DNA of 64,000 nucleotides, from assembly GCF_003610295.1 (NCBI RefSeq), contig NZ_RAPV01000002.1:1178001-1242000 (forward strand). Reading direction: 5' to 3'. The translations under genes and the position numbers were made by a program. The notes below the pieces were generated by a model. The model worked only from the letters and a program-made list of their open reading frames with translations. It had not been told where the DNA came from and ran no database searches. Numbering within the stretch: position 1 is the stretch's first letter; every line of letters begins with the position of its first letter. Shown piece by piece: positions 7,942-17,027 of the stretch. The DNA comes from Paraburkholderia sp. BL23I1N1 (GTDB taxonomy: Bacteria > Pseudomonadota > Gammaproteobacteria > Burkholderiales > Burkholderiaceae).

Positions 7942-9279
7942 TTGAATAAGCCTCTCGACATCGCATCGCTCATTGATCGCGAGCCACTTCGGCTCTATCA
8001 GTGGGGCATCTTCCTTCTTTGCTTTACAACCGCAGTGTTCGACGGTTTCGACACGCAAGCCATCGCTTTTACGGGCCCGGCGATTGTCGCGACGTTCGGC
8101 TTGCGCCCGGGCGATCTTGCGCCCATCCTGATCGCCGGGACGCTCGGCATGACGATCGGCGCGATGACGTTGGGTCTGATCGGCGACAGGGTAGGCCGCC
8201 GTCCGGCGCTGCTCGTTGGCGTCGCGGTGTTCAGCGTTGCGTCGCTGCTGACGGCCTGCGCGAGTAGCACCGCGCAGATTCTGGCTTTGCGATTCATCGC
8301 CGGACTCGGCATGGGCGGCTGTACACCGGTTCTGCTCGCCCTTGCCGCGGAGTACGGCTCGGCGCGCCACCGAGGCGCGATTATGACGGGTGTTCTGCTG
8401 GGCCTGCCAGCGGGAGCGATGCTGGGTGGACTGCTGGCGGCGCGGATGATGCCGGTGATCGGATGGCAGGGCGTGTTCGTTGTCGGCGGAGGCGCGCCGC
8501 TGCTGCTCCTCGTCGTGTTGTATTTCGCGTTGCCGGAGTCTCTCCAATATCTGGTTAGTCGATCAGGCAACGACAGCGCGCAGCGTGTGCGCAACACGCT
8601 GCGTCGCATCATGACCGTCGCGTTGCCGGCCGACGCGATATTTCAGGTTCCAGGGACGGCCGCACGCGCCAGCGTTACCGCACTGTTCAGCAATGGCAAT
8701 GCGCGTAACACAATTGCTATCTGGGCCGTATATCTGTGCAACTGGGTTGCGTGGTTCATGTTCCTTTCGTGGCTGCCCACCGTGCTGAAGGCTGCGGGCC
8801 TGCTCGCTTCGCAAGCGCCGATGGGTACGGTCATGGTGAATGCAGTGTTCATCGTTTGCGCCATTCCCCTCTCGATGCTTCTTCCCAAAGTGAACACCCG
8901 CCGTTTGCTGATGGTACTGCTAGGACTCGGCATTGCGATTTCCGCCGGGCTTGCTTATGCCGGAACTGCGTGGGGCCTGGTCTTTGCGCTTGCGGGGGCG
9001 GCAGGGCTTGGTATCGGCGGTCAGCAGATCGCGCTGAACTATCTGGTGGTGGGCGCCTATCCGACGACCCTGCGCGCAACGGCGACCGGGTGGGCGATCG
9101 GAATGGGCCGGGTTGGTGCGATCGCGGGTTCCGCTGTAGGCGGTACGGTCCTTACGCACGGAGGCCCGAGCGGATTTTATCTGGCGTTGGCCGTACCTCT
9201 TGCGGCAGCGATGCTTGCCGTCATCGCGATTCGCACGACGGCGCGCGTGGCCGAGAGCGATCTTGTCGTAGCGCATTGA
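7942..9279 (+). CDS. MFS transporter, aromatic acid:H+ symporter type
   Basis: A 445-aa, 12-helix major facilitator in the AAHS group (BenK/PcaK-like), probably importing benzoate or a related aromatic acid. Diagnostic features are DGFDTQAI in the first helix, the motif A loop GLIGDRVGRRPAL after helix 2, and ALPESLQYLV after helix 6. The start is a TTG at 7942 preceded by GGAGA 4 nt upstream; no better ATG lies nearby. It is followed by a benC remnant and benD, which supports a benzoate role. The AAHS assignment is firm and the substrate is inferred. Confidence 0.85.
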   Translation: MNKPLDIASLIDREPLRLYQWGIFLLCFTTAVFDGFDTQAIAFTGPAIVATFGLRPGDLAPILIAGTLGMTIGAMTLGLIGDRVGRRPALLVGVAVFSVASLLTACASSTAQILALRFIAGLGMGGCTPVLLALAAEYGSARHRGAIMTGVLLGLPAGAMLGGLLAARMMPVIGWQGVFVVGGGAPLLLLVVLYFALPESLQYLVSRSGNDSAQRVRNTLRRIMTVALPADAIFQVPGTAARASVTALFSNGNARNTIAIWAVYLCNWVAWFMFLSWLPTVLKAAGLLASQAPMGTVMVNAVFIVCAIPLSMLLPKVNTRRLLMVLLGLGIAISAGLAYAGTAWGLVFALAGAAGLGIGGQQIALNYLVVGAYPTTLRATATGWAIGMGRVGAIAGSAVGGTVLTHGGPSGFYLALAVPLAAAMLAVIAIRTTARVAESDLVVAH

Positions 9280-9406
9280 TCTACCGTTCACCGGACGTTG
9301 CTGCAAGCTTAAGCGCTGCGCAACGTTCTTCCCGGCACTCGTGTTCGCGTTTTCTGCAAGATCGATCAATCTGTCCAACAATCTATTCGATCCCCGGATC
9401 GCATTA

Positions 9407-9502
9407 GTTACCGAAGCAGTCCGAGGCAATAGCCTGCGCGACACCGGTGTGACACACGCACGTTTCTACTACGAGAAGTTCTCAACAAACAACGTTGCAT
9501 GA
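9407..9502 (+). pseudogene. Remnant of benC (benzoate dioxygenase reductase), 3' end
   Basis: About 32 codons in frame reading VTEAVRGNSLRDTGVTHARFYYEKFS before a stop at 9500-9502. This is the C-terminal end of a BenC-type reductase, where FYYEKF is characteristic. The upstream part, carrying the FAD, NAD and ferredoxin domains, is absent: sequence before 9407 loses similarity and the MFS gene ends at 9279. The stop overlaps the benD start as ATGA, the compact benC-benD junction of an intact operon. Confidence 0.7.
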
Positions 9503-10293
9503 CAAGCATGACCAAGAACCATCGATTTCAGGACAAAGTTGTCGTCGTAACGGGTGCGGCCCAGGGGATCGGGCGCGGCGTCGCCCTCGCTGCTGCGGAA
9601 GAAGGTGCCGCAGTTGTGCTGTGCGACCGTTCGGAGCTGGTGCATGAGGCCGCCGCGGAAATCTACGCGCGAGGTGCACGGTGCCTACCTGTCATCGCGG
9701 ACCTTGAAACCTACGCGGGTGCAAGCCTGTTGATGCAGGCGGCGCTTGAAACTTACGAGCGCATCGATGTTCTGGTGAACAACGTCGGCGGCACCATCTG
9801 GGCCAAGCCGTACGAGCACTACGAGGAAGCACAGATCGAGGCGGAAGTTCGACGCTCGCTCTTTCCGACGCTGTGGTGCTGCCGTGCCGTTTTACCAGCC
9901 ATGATCGCGCAGCAGCGCGGTGCGATCGTCAATGTATCCTCTATCGCGACGCGCAGCATCTATCGTGCGCCGTATGCAGCATCCAAGGGCGGCGTCAATG
10001 CATTGACCGCGAGTCTCGCATTCGAGCATGCGCAGGATCGTATTCGCGTGAACGCCGTCGCTACCGGCGGCACAGAAGCGCCTCCGCGCAAAGTACCACG
10101 CAATGCCGAAAGGCAAAGCGACCAGGAGGCCGGGTGGTATCAAGGCATCGTCGACCAGACGATCGCGTCCAGCCTGATGCATCGGTACGGAACAATCGGC
10201 GAGCAGGTGAGTGCGATTCTGTTCTTGGCTTCAGATGAAGCTTCGTATATCACCGGTACGGTGCTGCCTGTCGGTGGCGGCGATCAGGGCTAA
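9499..10293 (+). CDS. benD: Benzoate cis-diol dehydrogenase (SDR)
   Basis: A 264-aa short-chain dehydrogenase closely resembling BenD, which oxidises 1,6-dihydroxycyclohexa-2,4-diene-1-carboxylate to catechol with release of CO2. It shows the NAD motif TGAAQGIG (18-25), NNVGG (94-98), Ser148, and the Y159-x3-K163 pair (YAASK). The family-specific stretches TIWAKPYEHYEEAQIEAE and RRSLFPTLWCCRAVLPAM are intact, as is the C-terminal GTVLPVGGGD. It is complete, but benA and benB are absent from the window and benC is only a stub. It is therefore an orphan unless those genes lie elsewhere. ATG 9499 overlaps the benC stop; an alternative ATG is at 9508. Confidence 0.88.
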   Translation: MTSMTKNHRFQDKVVVVTGAAQGIGRGVALAAAEEGAAVVLCDRSELVHEAAAEIYARGARCLPVIADLETYAGASLLMQAALETYERIDVLVNNVGGTIWAKPYEHYEEAQIEAEVRRSLFPTLWCCRAVLPAMIAQQRGAIVNVSSIATRSIYRAPYAASKGGVNALTASLAFEHAQDRIRVNAVATGGTEAPPRKVPRNAERQSDQEAGWYQGIVDQTIASSLMHRYGTIGEQVSAILFLASDEASYITGTVLPVGGGDQG

Positions 10294-10720
10294 CGCGAAG
10301 GCTCGCTCCAGCACGTCGCTGCGATATATCCTGCAGCATCGGAGCAGCGGACAGGCCGTAAGGAATGACCGTCAGTGTCTGTTGATGGCATGGTCCAACG
10401 AAGGGCCGCCGTCAGCGGTAATACGGACGTCAAAATGTCTGCGCAACGGCATAGATGAACGGCCGGAGTTGGCCGATCACGGTCCGATGCTGATTGGATA
10501 CGGTGCTCGAAAGGGATCGACTCGCGTCGGACCGTAGTCGACCCTCAGCGGACGCTCAACTTTCTCGATAGCCGTCATTCGCGAAAGCCAGCCAGCGACC
10601 AATCCTCTAAGTTCGTAATCGCCGATAGATCGGTACAGCCACGGTCGACATGTGTGTCATCTGGCACCCGTGCGAGCGCTTTTCCATCATATGGTCCCGA
10701 CCGCTCTTTCGGCGCGAAGT
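10294..10720. other. Intergenic region between benD and an IS630-type gene
   Basis: About 430 bp without a supported gene. It contains a degenerate copy of the dispersed repeat (10455-10560) and probably the distal end of the IS carrying the next transposase. Confidence 0.5.
10455..10560. repeat. Dispersed GC-rich intergenic repeat, copy 1
   Basis: Shares the pattern TGGCCGA(c/t)…, a central GTC/GGAC region and (c)GACCC…AGCGGACGCTC with copies at 14211, 15529, 18681 and 20608. Degenerate and non-coding. Confidence 0.45.
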
Positions 10721-12250
10721 TCATCGGTAGCGTGGGTCTTTGCAGTTGTTCGAATCTGAAAACGTGGCTAGCGATCGCTCTTTGCCCCATATTTTTCTAC
10801 CCGCTCGTCGGGGATGTTTCTGAAATTGATAGTTTCGCTCATCAAAGTACCGATCGATAGCTCTTTTCGCATCATCAAGCGACGGATAGTCGCTATTCTG
10901 AATGATCGCCCGAGACATTCCGCTGAAGACCGATTCAATTACGTTGAGGAATTGCGCGCCGGCTGGCAATGGAGCGGTTTCTACAACAACTCTGCCGCTT
11001 GTAGTAACAGAGGCGTTATGCTCTTTGATATTTTCGTTCAACCTTTTGGCGATGTGCCAAGATGCGGCGTCCCAGGAGAGATAAATCTTGCGCCGGTCAG
11101 AGTACTTGACGACCAGAACATTCATCATCCTGATCATTTCATCGGTGTTCTTGCTGTCACTGTAGAAGTGAGTAATCTGGTTACTAGAAAGTTCGAGCGC
11201 TGCGGTCACGATCAGGCTGCCGCGCGATTTTTGCCATTGAGGGACAACCGGTTGTTCGCCGGGAGAGGACAGTCTGCATCCGCTGTACATCTTTATAACG
11301 AAGGGGCCATATTCGTCGATGGAAAAGAAAGCTTCGTCGGATTTCAGATTGGCTAGGATTGAGCGAATGTGATCAAGTTTTTCTGAATAGTCGGGGTCAG
11401 CGGACGTCAGCACAATGCGCGCTTTGCGCCAGCGATACCCTGCAGCCCTTGTGATTGCCCTGATAACCTCGGGGCACGCGGCGTTACCGTTCTCGCCAAG
11501 AACCTTCCTAAGCAGATGCATGGTCCAAGTGGTACGGTTAATATCATAGTTACTCGGTGGCTCGTGGAGAACCCTGAAAATCATAGCCTTGAGCGTCTCG
11601 TTCTCACTTTTTCTGGGGGGAGATTTTCGAGAAAATAGCGCTTGGCTGCCACCTTCAGTAAAAGTCCGCTTGTACACGTTGTACGTGCTGCTGGATATTC
11701 CGAGAAAGCCACAAATTGTTCGCCCTGTTAGGCCGCGTCGCCACGCAATGATTGCAAGTGCTTTATTTCTATCTGAAAGCTTTCCCACGTAAAGTCGATT
11801 GAGAAGAACTTCTAAATCTGGGAGATCATCCGTTTGGTACTTCAACTCTTGTACGGCCACCTTCTTCTGAAGCACGGCAAGCATCCACCCGAACGCATCA
11901 AATCTCGGACGCACGTCTTGGAAAGCCTCAGTAATGGACCGTGGACGATACAACGAGATCAGATGGCGGAAGTGACGCGGACTACCCCGATAGCCTCGTT
12001 CGTACACCATCGCATAGAGACGATTCGCAGTGAGTGTTGGAAACCTCAGCAGCGTCTGTTGGATGAACGGCAGGTAGGCATCGATCTGCGACGGCCGTGG
12101 CGGAGCGCCGATCTTGGGTAGACCCGCTTGCGCGAGTACGCGCTGGACCGTGTCGCGGTGAATATGCAATTGCCGGGCGATGGTGCCAGGGCGCCATTTC
12201 TCAACGTGGTAGTGACGCAGGATCTGCGTTCTGAGTTCGGAGGAGAGGAC
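10721..12250 (-). CDS. IS630-type transposase with long N-terminal region
   Basis: About 509 aa from the ATG at 12250. The N-terminus (MVLSSELRTQILRHYHVEKW, TIARQLHIHRDTVQRVLAQAG, then LTANRLYAMVYERGYRG) resembles the DNA-binding arrangement of IS21 IstA proteins. A middle HTH follows (AWRRGLTGRTICGFLGISSSTYNVYKR). The C-terminal half is an IS630-like catalytic core: FFSIDEYGPF (Asp), KIYLSWDAASWH (Asp) and FLNVIESVFSGMSRAII (Glu). The frame is intact. The IS ends were not identified by eye. It is longer than classical IS630 transposases (about 340 aa). Confidence 0.82.
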   Translation of the reverse strand, partial: VLSSELRTQILRHYHVEKWRPGTIARQLHIHRDTVQRVLAQAGLPKIGAPPRPSQIDAYLPFIQQTLLRFPTLTANRLYAMVYERGYRGSPRHFRHLISLYRPRSITEAFQDVRPRFDAFGWMLAVLQKKVAVQELKYQTDDLPDLEVLLNRLYVGKLSDRNKALAIIAWRRGLTGRTICGFLGISSSTYNVYKRTFTEGGSQALFSRKSPPRKSENETLKAMIFRVLHEPPSNYDINRTTWTMHLLRKVLGENGNAACPEVIRAITRAAGYRWRKARIVLTSADPDYSEKLDHIRSILANLKSDEAFFSIDEYGPFVIKMYSGCRLSSPGEQPVVPQWQKSRGSLIVTAALELSSNQITHFYSDSKNTDEMIRMMNVLVVKYSDRRKIYLSWDAASWHIAKRLNENIKEHNASVTTSGRVVVETAPLPAGAQFLNVIESVFSGMSRAIIQNSDYPSLDDAKRAIDRYFDERNYQFQKHPRRAGRKIWGKERSLATFSDSNNCKDPRYR

Positions 12251-12310
12251 CATGTGGGTACCCTCACTTGACGTGAACACCGTTCATTATCGTCGAGTTT
12301 GGTGCTCATC

Positions 12311-12362
12311 GCGAAGGACCGCTTTTGGCCGGACAGCGACTGCTGCCGACGATTCCGTTCGA
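12311..12362. repeat. Dispersed intergenic repeat, partial copy
   Basis: Short match to the repeat core (GACCGCTTTTGGCCG…GACTGCTGCCGACGATTC). Partial and degenerate. Confidence 0.35.
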
Positions 12363-12382
12363 ATCGCACGAGAAGTAAGCGT

Positions 12383-12898
12383 TCAGGGCGTTTTCAATTC
12401 TGCGCGCTGCTTGACTGCAACATTCATCGCCTGAAAGTTTCGCTGCGTTTCCTCGATTACGTCTTTCGTCAGCCGCCCAACAAGCAATCCAGAGAAAGAC
12501 TCCGTTTGCTCAAGGTGGGTGCCGCCGGTTACGGTCGTCAGGTGAATGCAGTGCGTACCGTCGAAGACGCCGCGAATCCAGACGCTGCCACGCCAGCAAA
12601 GGTCTTGTTCCGGACGAACGAGCAGGACCGTCGGCTTGAACACCATCGAATCCGATCCAGTGCCTAGCACAATGCGGATTGTTGCTCCTTCCCTGAAGTC
12701 GCCATCAACCCGAGTAATGAAGGGATTCCAATCGGGATACGCGGCGCTGTTCGAAATAACCTTCCAGACATCGGCAGCGGGCCGATCGATAAGAACGTCA
12801 GCATGGGCGCTACGATCGTCGTGCGCGACTAAAAGGACTGTAATTACGCCGACAACACTGATGACGATGCACTTCAGCAGCAAGCTCCGCAACCCCAT
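12383..12898 (-). CDS. SRPBCC-family protein with N-terminal membrane anchor (paralogue 1)
   Basis: About 171 aa. A hydrophobic segment (LLLKCIVISVVGVITVLLVA) is followed by a START/SRPBCC lipid- or ligand-binding fold, recognisable from VLIDRPAADVWKVISNSAAYPDWNPFI and the terminal helix. It therefore probably sits on the periplasmic face of the membrane. Start chosen at ATG 12898 with a GGGG stretch upstream; an earlier ATG at 12961 lacks a ribosome site. It is clearly related along its whole length to the gene at 15653-16180 (shared …YP.WNP.I.R…, GT..D.MVF.P…, FDG.H). Function and ligand are unknown. Confidence 0.75.
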   Translation of the reverse strand: MGLRSLLLKCIVISVVGVITVLLVAHDDRSAHADVLIDRPAADVWKVISNSAAYPDWNPFITRVDGDFREGATIRIVLGTGSDSMVFKPTVLLVRPEQDLCWRGSVWIRGVFDGTHCIHLTTVTGGTHLEQTESFSGLLVGRLTKDVIEETQRNFQAMNVAVKQRAELKTP

Positions 12899-12987
12899 AT
12901 TCGCCCCATAATCCGTTGTAATTGCTCTGCCAATCTCATAGATTGTCGACGAGTTAGACATCCATGTCGACCGTCCGAAAGTGGCCG

Positions 12988-13335
12988 TTACAGGCTATCA
13001 GTGACGTCCTTCAGCAGTTCACCATCGAACCAGACGTCCTCATAGTCCGGCGCAAGCAATACACGCCATCCCGGCGGCAGTGCCAAGTAAGGGACGATGT
13101 TCGGACAGCGCTCGACCAAGTGGGCGACATGAAGCGGTTGATAGAAGTCCGCATCCGTTGAGTATTCGCCACCATAAATATACCAACCGCACGTACCGTT
13201 TTCCGGGGATAGCCGAACCGCGTGAAGCGGCACATTTTCAAGGGACGCAAGCGAAATTCCTACCTTTTGGCTCGCCTCGGGCGGCCTGTATTCTGCACCG
13301 AATCGCTCGCAAACGTTTCTTTGGTCATTGGACAT
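12988..13335 (-). CDS. Imm33 (DUF2185)-type immunity-like protein
   Basis: A 115-aa cytosolic protein with the Imm33/DUF2185 pattern: GWYIYGGEYSTDADFYQPLHV, HLVERCPNIVPYLALPPGWR and a terminal DYEDVWFD. The family is associated with polymorphic toxin systems, where it neutralises a cognate toxin, but many members stand alone. No toxin gene lies next to it here. Neighbours are an SRPBCC protein and a GST on the same strand. Its role as a true antitoxin is inference. Confidence 0.75.
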   Translation of the reverse strand: MSNDQRNVCERFGAEYRPPEASQKVGISLASLENVPLHAVRLSPENGTCGWYIYGGEYSTDADFYQPLHVAHLVERCPNIVPYLALPPGWRVLLAPDYEDVWFDGELLKDVTDSL

Positions 13336-13432
13336 GATCGCGTGGAATATGCTTAGCTCGTCGTGATTGTCGCCGATTCTGCGGGGTGTGTCGGATGTCT
13401 CAAATTGGCCGTTGCGTGCCGCACGCGGTTGA

Positions 13433-14095
13433 TCACGGCTGCGTCCGGGACATGCTGTCGCGGATGGCGAATCGTTGCCACCAGTAGATCAGTTTTTCGC
13501 ATCCTTCCATTAGTGAAACGGCTTCAGGAGCCTGCATGAAGCACGCGAAGATTGGAGCGGCGTACAGATCCGCAAGTGTCACGCCATCGCCGATCAGGAA
13601 CCCCCGGTCATCGGACAGACGGTTCAACTCAGATAAACATACAGCGGCACGCGGCAGCGCGGCGGCGATCGTATGCTCATTTGCTAACCGGCCTTCGCGA
13701 GTTGAAACCACGCGTTCAACGTATATGTCCCAAACAAGCGTGCGATACGCATAGGCATCCAGTATTCCAACAATCTGGTTTACCTTGGCGCGAGTTTTCG
13801 GATCTGTCGGTTGCAGCTTGCACCCGGAGAAAGCGTCGTCGATGTAGCGAACGATAGCGCCTGTCTCGTAAACATGGAAATCGCCATGCTCGAAGGCCGG
13901 AATGCGACCGAACGGGTGACGCTTCAAGTGCTCCTGTGGAACGCCGGTTTCTGCGAATATATCTACCTCAACCAAACTGTATTTGATCTGCTTCTCCTCC
14001 AGAGCCAGGCGAGCGATCCGCACATACACACTCCATGCGGCGCCGTACAGTTTCACCACTTCGGTTGTCGTCACACGGTCGCTCCAGTCGCGCAT
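13433..14095 (-). CDS. Glutathione S-transferase family protein
   Basis: A 220-aa two-domain GST. The N-terminal thioredoxin-like domain (VKLYGAAWSVYVRIARLALEEKQI, then HPFGRIPAFEHGDFHVYETGAIVRYID) contains the cis-Pro and the ET/S glutathione-binding motif. The alpha-helical C-terminal domain includes GDGVTLADLYAAPI, the conserved N-capping box. It probably conjugates or reduces an electrophilic substrate in the cytosol. It is divergent near the usual catalytic Ser/Tyr (AAWS). The gene stands alone, between Imm33 and a LysR regulator on the same strand. Confidence 0.85.
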   Translation of the reverse strand: MRDWSDRVTTTEVVKLYGAAWSVYVRIARLALEEKQIKYSLVEVDIFAETGVPQEHLKRHPFGRIPAFEHGDFHVYETGAIVRYIDDAFSGCKLQPTDPKTRAKVNQIVGILDAYAYRTLVWDIYVERVVSTREGRLANEHTIAAALPRAAVCLSELNRLSDDRGFLIGDGVTLADLYAAPIFACFMQAPEAVSLMEGCEKLIYWWQRFAIRDSMSRTQP

Positions 14096-14210
14096 GAGAG
14101 GGCGCGAAAACGATAGGTTACGTCAATGGACCGTGAGACCCGCAATTTTCGGCACTGCCATTCCTCATCGGCATGCTGCAACATTGTTGACGATCTTGGC
14201 CGCAGCGCCG

Positions 14211-14338
14211 AACGTCGCTTCCTGGCCGAACCCGGTCCCACAGCAAACTTCGGCGGGGCTGAAGACCGCCGGTCTCGATCGGCGGCATGCGACCCTGAAC
14301 CGACCTTCGAGCTACTCCGAAGCGGACGCTCATGCGGT
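14211..14338. repeat. Dispersed intergenic repeat, copy 2
   Basis: Contains CTTCCTGGCCGAACCC, GCATGCGACCC and GAAGCGGACGCTCATGCGG. It shares order and spacing with the other copies. Lies in the GST-LysR intergenic gap. Confidence 0.45.
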
Positions 14339-14362
14339 GAAAGTCGTAACCGCTCGATATCG

Positions 14363-15262
14363 CTACGTTATCCGGCCTATCAGATCGGCGTGGTCAAGCT
14401 GGCCGATCCACCAGTTCAATGCGTTCCCGGTCTTGTCTCTGCGCCAAGCGAGATAGCAATTTGAGTATTCGCGTACGATGCGGCGCACAACTAGCTTCCC
14501 TTTGCGCACCAGCCCTTCGGCCAACGGCTCGGGCAGCATGCCGACCGCGATACCTTCGCAGAGTGCTTCGAGTTTGGCTTCGCGAGTCGACACAAAGATG
14601 AGCGGCTGTCCCTCGTGGATAGCTACGGCTTGGGGATCCAGCTCACGGGACGTGTCGCTCATGACTACACCTCGATATCGCGCAATCGTCTCGCTCTCCA
14701 GTGGCTCAGGGATACCCGCAAGTGGATGATCCGGTGCCGTAACGAATACATGGTTGAGCGTTCCAATCGGGCGCGCGATGATGTTCGGATCGAGCGGCGG
14801 CTCCCCGACGGTTCCGACCGCCAAATCGACACGCCTCGAAATTAGAGCATCCCAGACTCCTCCAAGCACTTCAGTAGACAGACGCAGTTGAGTCGGTATT
14901 TTCAGATCATAAAATCCGTCCACGTATGACCACAAGAATTTGGCAGGCAGGATTTCGTCAAAGCACAATCGCAGTTCCGACTCCCAGCCGTCGCTAATGC
15001 CCTTCGCTGTAACTTCGAGACGCCGCGCCGCTCTCAGAAGTCGACGGCCCTCATCAACGACGGCGCGGCCGGCTTGCGTAAGTGTCGCCCGCCTGCCCCT
15101 ACGGTCGAACAGTTCAACGTCTATGTCGCTTTCAACTTTCTGGACGAGGTACGTGATCGACGACGGAACTCTATGCAACAGTTCGGCCGCCTTGGCGAAC
15201 GTGCCGGTCCGCTCGATGGTGTCCAATACTTCCAGGACTTCAAACGACAACTTGATTGCCAT
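14363..15262 (-). CDS. LysR-family transcriptional regulator
   Basis: A 299-aa regulator. The N-terminal winged HTH (FEVLEVLDTIERTGTFAKAAELLHRVPSSITYLVQKVE) is followed by the linker helix and a periplasmic-binding-type effector domain (RLCFDEILPAKFL…, VDLAVGTVGEPP…, VSTREAKLEALCEGIAVGMLPEPLAE). Members usually activate a divergent operon. Here the upstream side (15263-15650) is non-coding, and the next gene is an SRPBCC protein on the same strand. The target is therefore not evident. Confidence 0.9.
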   Translation of the reverse strand: MAIKLSFEVLEVLDTIERTGTFAKAAELLHRVPSSITYLVQKVESDIDVELFDRRGRRATLTQAGRAVVDEGRRLLRAARRLEVTAKGISDGWESELRLCFDEILPAKFLWSYVDGFYDLKIPTQLRLSTEVLGGVWDALISRRVDLAVGTVGEPPLDPNIIARPIGTLNHVFVTAPDHPLAGIPEPLESETIARYRGVVMSDTSRELDPQAVAIHEGQPLIFVSTREAKLEALCEGIAVGMLPEPLAEGLVRKGKLVVRRIVREYSNCYLAWRRDKTGNALNWWIGQLDHADLIGRIT

Positions 15263-15652
15263 ATGACGCTTTCAGGATTTTTATAGTGTTTTAGTCGACT
15301 TCGCCGCCAAGGACGACCAGCCTTGCAGCAGCCGCGCGACCATTTCGGTGGATTTTTTCGAGGTGCGTTCAGTGCCGTTAAAATGAACGCTCACGATGTT
15401 TTCCCACGCGAGGGAAGCGGGGCGGTGGGCTTCGAACCGGTCAAACGGCTATCGGAGCGATAGTCTAAGGTATGCGCTGCCCCCTGCACGGGTTTAAGCG
15501 CTACGATTTGGCCTCGATCCTCGCATGAACGCTTGTGGCCGACCTCTGCCTGACGCCGGTCGGCCGCACGCGACCCGGAGCGGTCGGTGGCCGTTCTCAT
15601 CAGCGGCCGTTTGGTATCAGTCAGCAGCGAGTTGCCCAAGTGCTCCAGCCGA
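15263..15652. other. Intergenic region upstream of the LysR gene
   Basis: About 390 bp without a gene. It holds one of the best copies of the dispersed repeat at 15529-15608. Confidence 0.5.
15529..15608. repeat. Dispersed intergenic repeat, copy 3
   Basis: Reads TGTGGCCGACCTCTGCCTG, then CGGTCGGCCGCACGCGACCC and GAGCGGTCGGTGGCCGTTC. The order matches copy 4 at 18681 and the two align well in the first 55 bp. Confidence 0.55.
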
Positions 15653-16180
15653 CTATTTCGGCGGTTGACCAGACGCTAGTTCGGCTCGCTTTTTCAACGC
15701 GTCATTCATCGCATGCATGCTAAAAACCGTGTCCCTTAGGACGCTCTGAGTCAGGGTGCCAGCAAGAATGCCGGTGAATGTTTCACCCTGGATAAAGCGC
15801 GTTTTATTGCCCACGGGTTCGAGAATGAAGCGGTGCTCGCCGTCAAAAATACCTGGAAACCATACATACCCTTTCCATCGCAATTCTCGAACAGCCTGCA
15901 CCGCCAGAATCTTTGGATGAAACACCATTGCGTCCGGCCCCGTCCCCTCAACAAACTCGATGACGTTGCCCTCGCGAAGCTGCCCGCGTAGTCGTGAAAT
16001 CTCCGGATTCCACAACGGGTAATCGTCGGTCGCCGTGAGGACCGTCCACACCGTCTGAGGCGAACTGTCAATCAAGTTCTCTGTCTCAATCGATCCATTG
16101 TGGTGCAGCGCTAGTATTGCCAGGAAGCCAAGGAAAACCACTCCGGCGAAACCGTACATAACGCGCTTTGCTAAATTCAA
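15653..16180 (-). CDS. SRPBCC-family protein with N-terminal membrane anchor (paralogue 2)
   Basis: About 175 aa. A TTG start at 16180 is chosen because AAGGAA lies 6 nt upstream; an earlier TTG at 16246 adds 22 residues without a ribosome site. A hydrophobic anchor (VMYGFAGVVFLGFLAILAL) precedes a START/SRPBCC fold (NLIDSSPQTVWTVLTATDDYPLWNPEI, GTGPDAMVFHPKIL, GIFDGEHRFILEP, then a C-terminal helix). It is homologous to 12383-12898 with the same anchor-plus-domain design. Probably a membrane-tethered ligand-binding protein of unknown function. Confidence 0.75.
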   Translation of the reverse strand: MNLAKRVMYGFAGVVFLGFLAILALHHNGSIETENLIDSSPQTVWTVLTATDDYPLWNPEISRLRGQLREGNVIEFVEGTGPDAMVFHPKILAVQAVRELRWKGYVWFPGIFDGEHRFILEPVGNKTRFIQGETFTGILAGTLTQSVLRDTVFSMHAMNDALKKRAELASGQPPK

Positions 16181-17027
16181 GATGAATTCCTTGCGGTCGA
16201 AGAAATCGCATATTAACCGCTCTGGGGTGTTCAGCACCCCAATCAAATAATGGCATCAAGATTGTTGCGAATTCGCGCGGTTCCGTCGAACGTCTCAATC
16301 TGGCCGACCACAGCCCTACAACGAAGCCCGGCGATAGAAGGCTGGGGTGAGGCTCTCGTGCAAAAAGCTTAACTCGAGGCACGCCGTCCTTCAGCTTTCT
16401 CCAAGCGGCCGTTGGAGGCTACGCTTTCCACCCCTCATCCAGGCTGAACAGTAGCCTCATGATCACCCGCCGAGAAGCGGCTCACCTTCTTCGTCAGCGA
16501 CGATAATGCGAACTTCAGACAGCAAAACGCCTGCAGCCAGCAGGAGTCCAGCCGCCACGCTGCCGTAGGGTGCGATAAAACGTTCGTAATTGTGTTTGCA
16601 GAACAAGACATGCGTGAAGGCACAGGAGTCTCTGCGGTCAGGAACCGGAATCTGGTCCATTCGCAAGCCGAAATTGTAAGAAGAATACGCCTGCACTCCG
16701 CACAAGTGAGCATTGAAATGTTCATTTGCCGCTCGGACCTCCGGTGCAGTCGCAGTACTTTTTTTACGGAGCAGGCGTCTGCCAGAGGGCGGAACGCCAC
16801 CGAACATTCAGCCAGATATCCCTCGCGATTGTGCTGTCAATCGCCGACCGGGAGGCCTATAACATAGCTTTAGCACGGTCCTGGATAACGGACCTACCGT
16901 CCCTGTCGCCGGCGCATCTATTGCGCACCGTCCTGCATCGCCCGGTACCCACCCCCGCGCTATTTTTCTACTGGTGGCCTCAATGTAAAAACGGAGGCTA
17001 TGGCGATGTACCTGGAGTGGAGGTGAT
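16181..17027. other. Long intergenic region (about 850 bp)
   Basis: No gene I can support. Two overlapping minus-strand frames (16435-16807) look like chance frames. Pieces resembling the dispersed repeat occur near 16298 and 16395. The last 10 bp are the strong ribosome site of the next gene. Confidence 0.45.

Noticed and set aside
16435..16807. Two overlapping minus-strand frames of about 115-120 codons
   Set aside because: They overlap each other in different frames, lack ribosome sites and lie in repeat-containing intergenic DNA. Neither resembles a known family.
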